Positions 7,636-8,583 of a DNA stretch of 8,583 bases are shown here, piece after piece. The notes beneath the pieces are model-generated. The model was not told the origin of the DNA, did no database searches, and worked only from the letters and a program-made list of their open reading frames with translations. The translations under genes were made by a program, and so were the position numbers. Location of the stretch: NCBI GenBank assembly GCA_020627525.1, contig JAHDGP010000184.1, positions 1-8,583 on the forward strand, read 5' to 3'. Source of the stretch: Bacteroidota bacterium. GTDB lineage: Bacteria; Bacteroidota; Bacteroidia; Chitinophagales; UBA2359. Within the stretch, counting starts at the first letter, position 1. Each line of letters opens with the position of its first letter.

Positions 7636-7979
7636 TTAATCAGTTAATACAACTTTTTCAATGAAGCTTTCACCTTCAGAATTTATCAAATAGATTTGAT
7701 AGACTCCTACTGAAAGTTTGTCATTAATTTTTAAGTTTATATTGTTCTGTCCGGTATTGATTTCATGAATTTCTCCTTGTAAGATTTTTTCAACCATATT
7801 TATTACTCTTATTAATAGTTGTTTCGCTGTCAGCAGTAAATTCAATATTTAGTAATCCTAGTGTCATATTTTTTCCAGGGCATATTGTTTGATCCATATC
7901 TGGATGAATGTAAAAAGCCCACGCATTAAATTGCAGGAATAGCAGTACGCATACTGCAAGAATTTTTTTAAATTGACAT
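7636..7979 (-). pseudogene. Broken gene: metallopeptidase-type start fused to a T9SS sorting domain by internal deletion
   Basis: The 5' part matches the start of the peptidase gene at 7473: LLFLQFNAWAF, IHPxxDQTICPG and TLG are shared, and the signal-peptide DNA is nearly identical. Right after TLG (about 7856-7864) the frame continues as LLNIEF, which matches the sorting-domain segment PTVGIINIEL of the gene at 8152. The end (VYQIYLINSEGES...VVLTD) matches that gene's tail. So most of a paralogue has been lost, with the join at a place where TLG and TVGI codons look alike. Two frameshifts also exist: one extra base between the T-run at 7963-7969 and the old ATG (7979-7977), which now meets TAA after three codons, and an indel near 7812-7825 that moves the tail to another frame. 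An upstream in-frame ATG (8017) could restart the signal peptide, but the product would still end at 7790. Confidence 0.85.
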
Positions 7980-8151
7980 AAAATTGATTTTAAATTAAAC
8001 AATAGTTGGGTAGGCATTTAGATGTTTTAATTTCTAAATCCACTATTATTTTTGTTGAAAAATAGGTTTGAAAGGGTTCTTTAAAATGATTATAAAACCG
8101 ATACAAGAATAATTTCTTGTATCGGTTGTGTAGGCTAAATGAAAAACTTTG
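7980..8151 (-). repeat. Duplicated intergenic leader, copy 2 (before the broken gene)
   Basis: Partner of 7474-7635. It has the same order of landmarks, an inverted repeat with one mismatch, and the intact terminator at 8096-8127. Apart from these elements no other gene or RNA was recognised here. Confidence 0.75.
8096..8127 (-). terminator. Rho-independent terminator of the right-hand T9SS gene
   Basis: A perfect 14-bp stem, aaccgatacaagaa (8096-8109) with ttcttgtatcggtt (8114-8127), closes a TAAT loop. It lies 24 nt after the stop codon. On the minus strand the hairpin runs into TTTTATAATCATTTT, a T-rich tail. The stem is near-symmetric, but the tail on the plus strand (gtgtaggcta) is poor, so it most likely acts on minus-strand transcripts. 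Confidence 0.85.
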
Positions 8152-8583
8152 CTAATCTGTCAAGATAACTTTTTTGACAGTTTGCTCACCTAGTTTATTT
8201 ATTAGGTGGATTTGATACATTCCAGTTGGAATGCCACTATTTAAGTTCAATGAAATTTTGTTCATTCCAGAAACAACTTCAAGCATTTCTTGTCGAACTA
8301 CTTTTCCTGTAATATCATAAACCAATAATTCAATAGATTGATCATAGTTTGATGATAATTCAATATTAATAATTCCAACAGTTGGATTTGGAGATAAGTT
8401 AATGAATTCCCAAGTTGAATCGGTGATAAAGTTTTCATTCGATTTCTCGAAAATATTATCTTCATCAGATTCAATTTTAGTCGCATCATTGATTTTACAA
8501 TTGGCAACCTCTATACCAGAAATGTATGTGTCATTAGCCGTATTGTTAGAAACGCCTGGCGTTTCAGTTGTACCACTAACGGT
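8152..8583 (-). CDS. C-terminal end of a second T9SS-exported surface protein (5' end outside window)
   Basis: The frame is open from the window edge to TAG at 8154-8152, giving 143 residues. The first 50 or so form an Asn/Thr/Glu-rich linker. From about residue 58 a complete type A T9SS sorting domain follows: WEFINLSPNPTVGIINIEL, YDITGKVVRQ, GIPTGMYQIHL, then KKVILTD at the end. Known from the family: this domain targets the cargo to the T9SS translocon and is cleaved after export. The first 98 residues are about 82% identical to the tail of the giant protein at the left edge, so the missing upstream part is likely similar (lamin-tail-like domain, perhaps SprB modules); this is inference. 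A strong terminator follows. Confidence 0.92.
   Translation of the reverse strand, partial: TVSGTTETPGVSNNTANDTYISGIEVANCKINDATKIESDEDNIFEKSNENFITDSTWEFINLSPNPTVGIINIELSSNYDQSIELLVYDITGKVVRQEMLEVVSGMNKISLNLNSGIPTGMYQIHLINKLGEQTVKKVILTD
8289..8583 (-). repeat. Direct repeat, right copy: shared tail-coding region of two T9SS genes
   Basis: Partner of 1-295, ungapped at an offset of 8288. The most diverged block is at 8509-8518 against 221-230, and the best conserved is at 8349-8408 against 61-120, over the NPTVG core of the sorting domain. Two such copies in the same orientation could recombine to delete or duplicate the 8.3 kb between them. Confidence 0.9.

Noticed and set aside
7800..7845. 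Programmed frameshift joining the two frames of the broken gene
   Set aside because: No slippery heptamer with a following structure was recognised, and the start frame is broken as well, so ordinary decay explains it better.
7790..8017. A functional small secreted protein of 75 residues starting at 8017
   Set aside because: The ATG at 8017 lies in leader sequence shared with the peptidase gene; the homologous start is 7979, which is frameshifted. The C-terminus runs into an out-of-frame sorting domain. A relic is more likely, though translation is not excluded.
8298..8507. Minus-strand ORF of 69 residues at 8298-8507
   Set aside because: Out of frame within the sorting-domain coding region of the gene ending at 8152, which matches the sorting-domain consensus in the other frame.
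1..8583. Insertion sequence or transposon bounded by the 295-bp direct repeats
   Set aside because: The repeats are coding tails of two T9SS genes, and no transposase, integrase or terminal inverted repeats were found between them.

Overview
The window looks like a chromosomal fragment from a low-GC Bacteroidota bacterium, of the Flavobacteriia or Saprospiria kind. It is AT-rich and all convincing genes lie on the minus strand. The leaders lack Shine-Dalgarno motifs. The proteins carry SprB/PKD-like modules, and two genes end in the C-terminal sorting domain (NLSPNPTVG...) of the type IX secretion system (T9SS). No rRNA, tRNA, CRISPR array or transposase was seen. The genus cannot be told from this sequence alone.

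Reading in the direction of transcription (right to left): (1) 8583-8152 is the last 143 codons of a T9SS cargo gene that starts outside the window. A strong hairpin terminator (8127-8096) follows it. (2) 7979-7636 is a broken gene. It joins the signal peptide and N-terminus of a metallopeptidase paralogue directly to a T9SS sorting domain, and has two further frameshifts. (3) 7473-5962 encodes a 503-residue secreted zinc-metallopeptidase-like protein with HELGH near its end and no sorting domain. (4) 5945-5034, only 16 nt downstream, encodes a secreted helical HEAT-like protein of 303 residues. (5) 4930-1 is one uninterrupted reading frame of at least 1643 codons. It encodes a giant surface protein with a signal peptide, 13 SprB-like modules, a cysteine-rich region, a lamin-tail-like domain, and a sorting domain cut off by the window edge.

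The locus appears to have grown by tandem duplication and recombination. The last ~295 bp at the left edge and the 295 bp at the right edge are an ungapped direct repeat (about 86% identical by hand count) encoding the same protein tail. The intergenic stretches 7474-7635 and 7980-8151 are also copies of each other. Inside the giant gene, modules alternate between two types and form a super-repeat of about 154 residues. The picture is a surface-protein locus in which starts (promoter plus signal peptide) and tails (sorting domain plus terminator) behave as exchangeable cassettes. How the peptidase, HEAT-like protein and giant protein cooperate is inference: they could form a secreted adhesion or processing module, but nothing in the sequence proves it.
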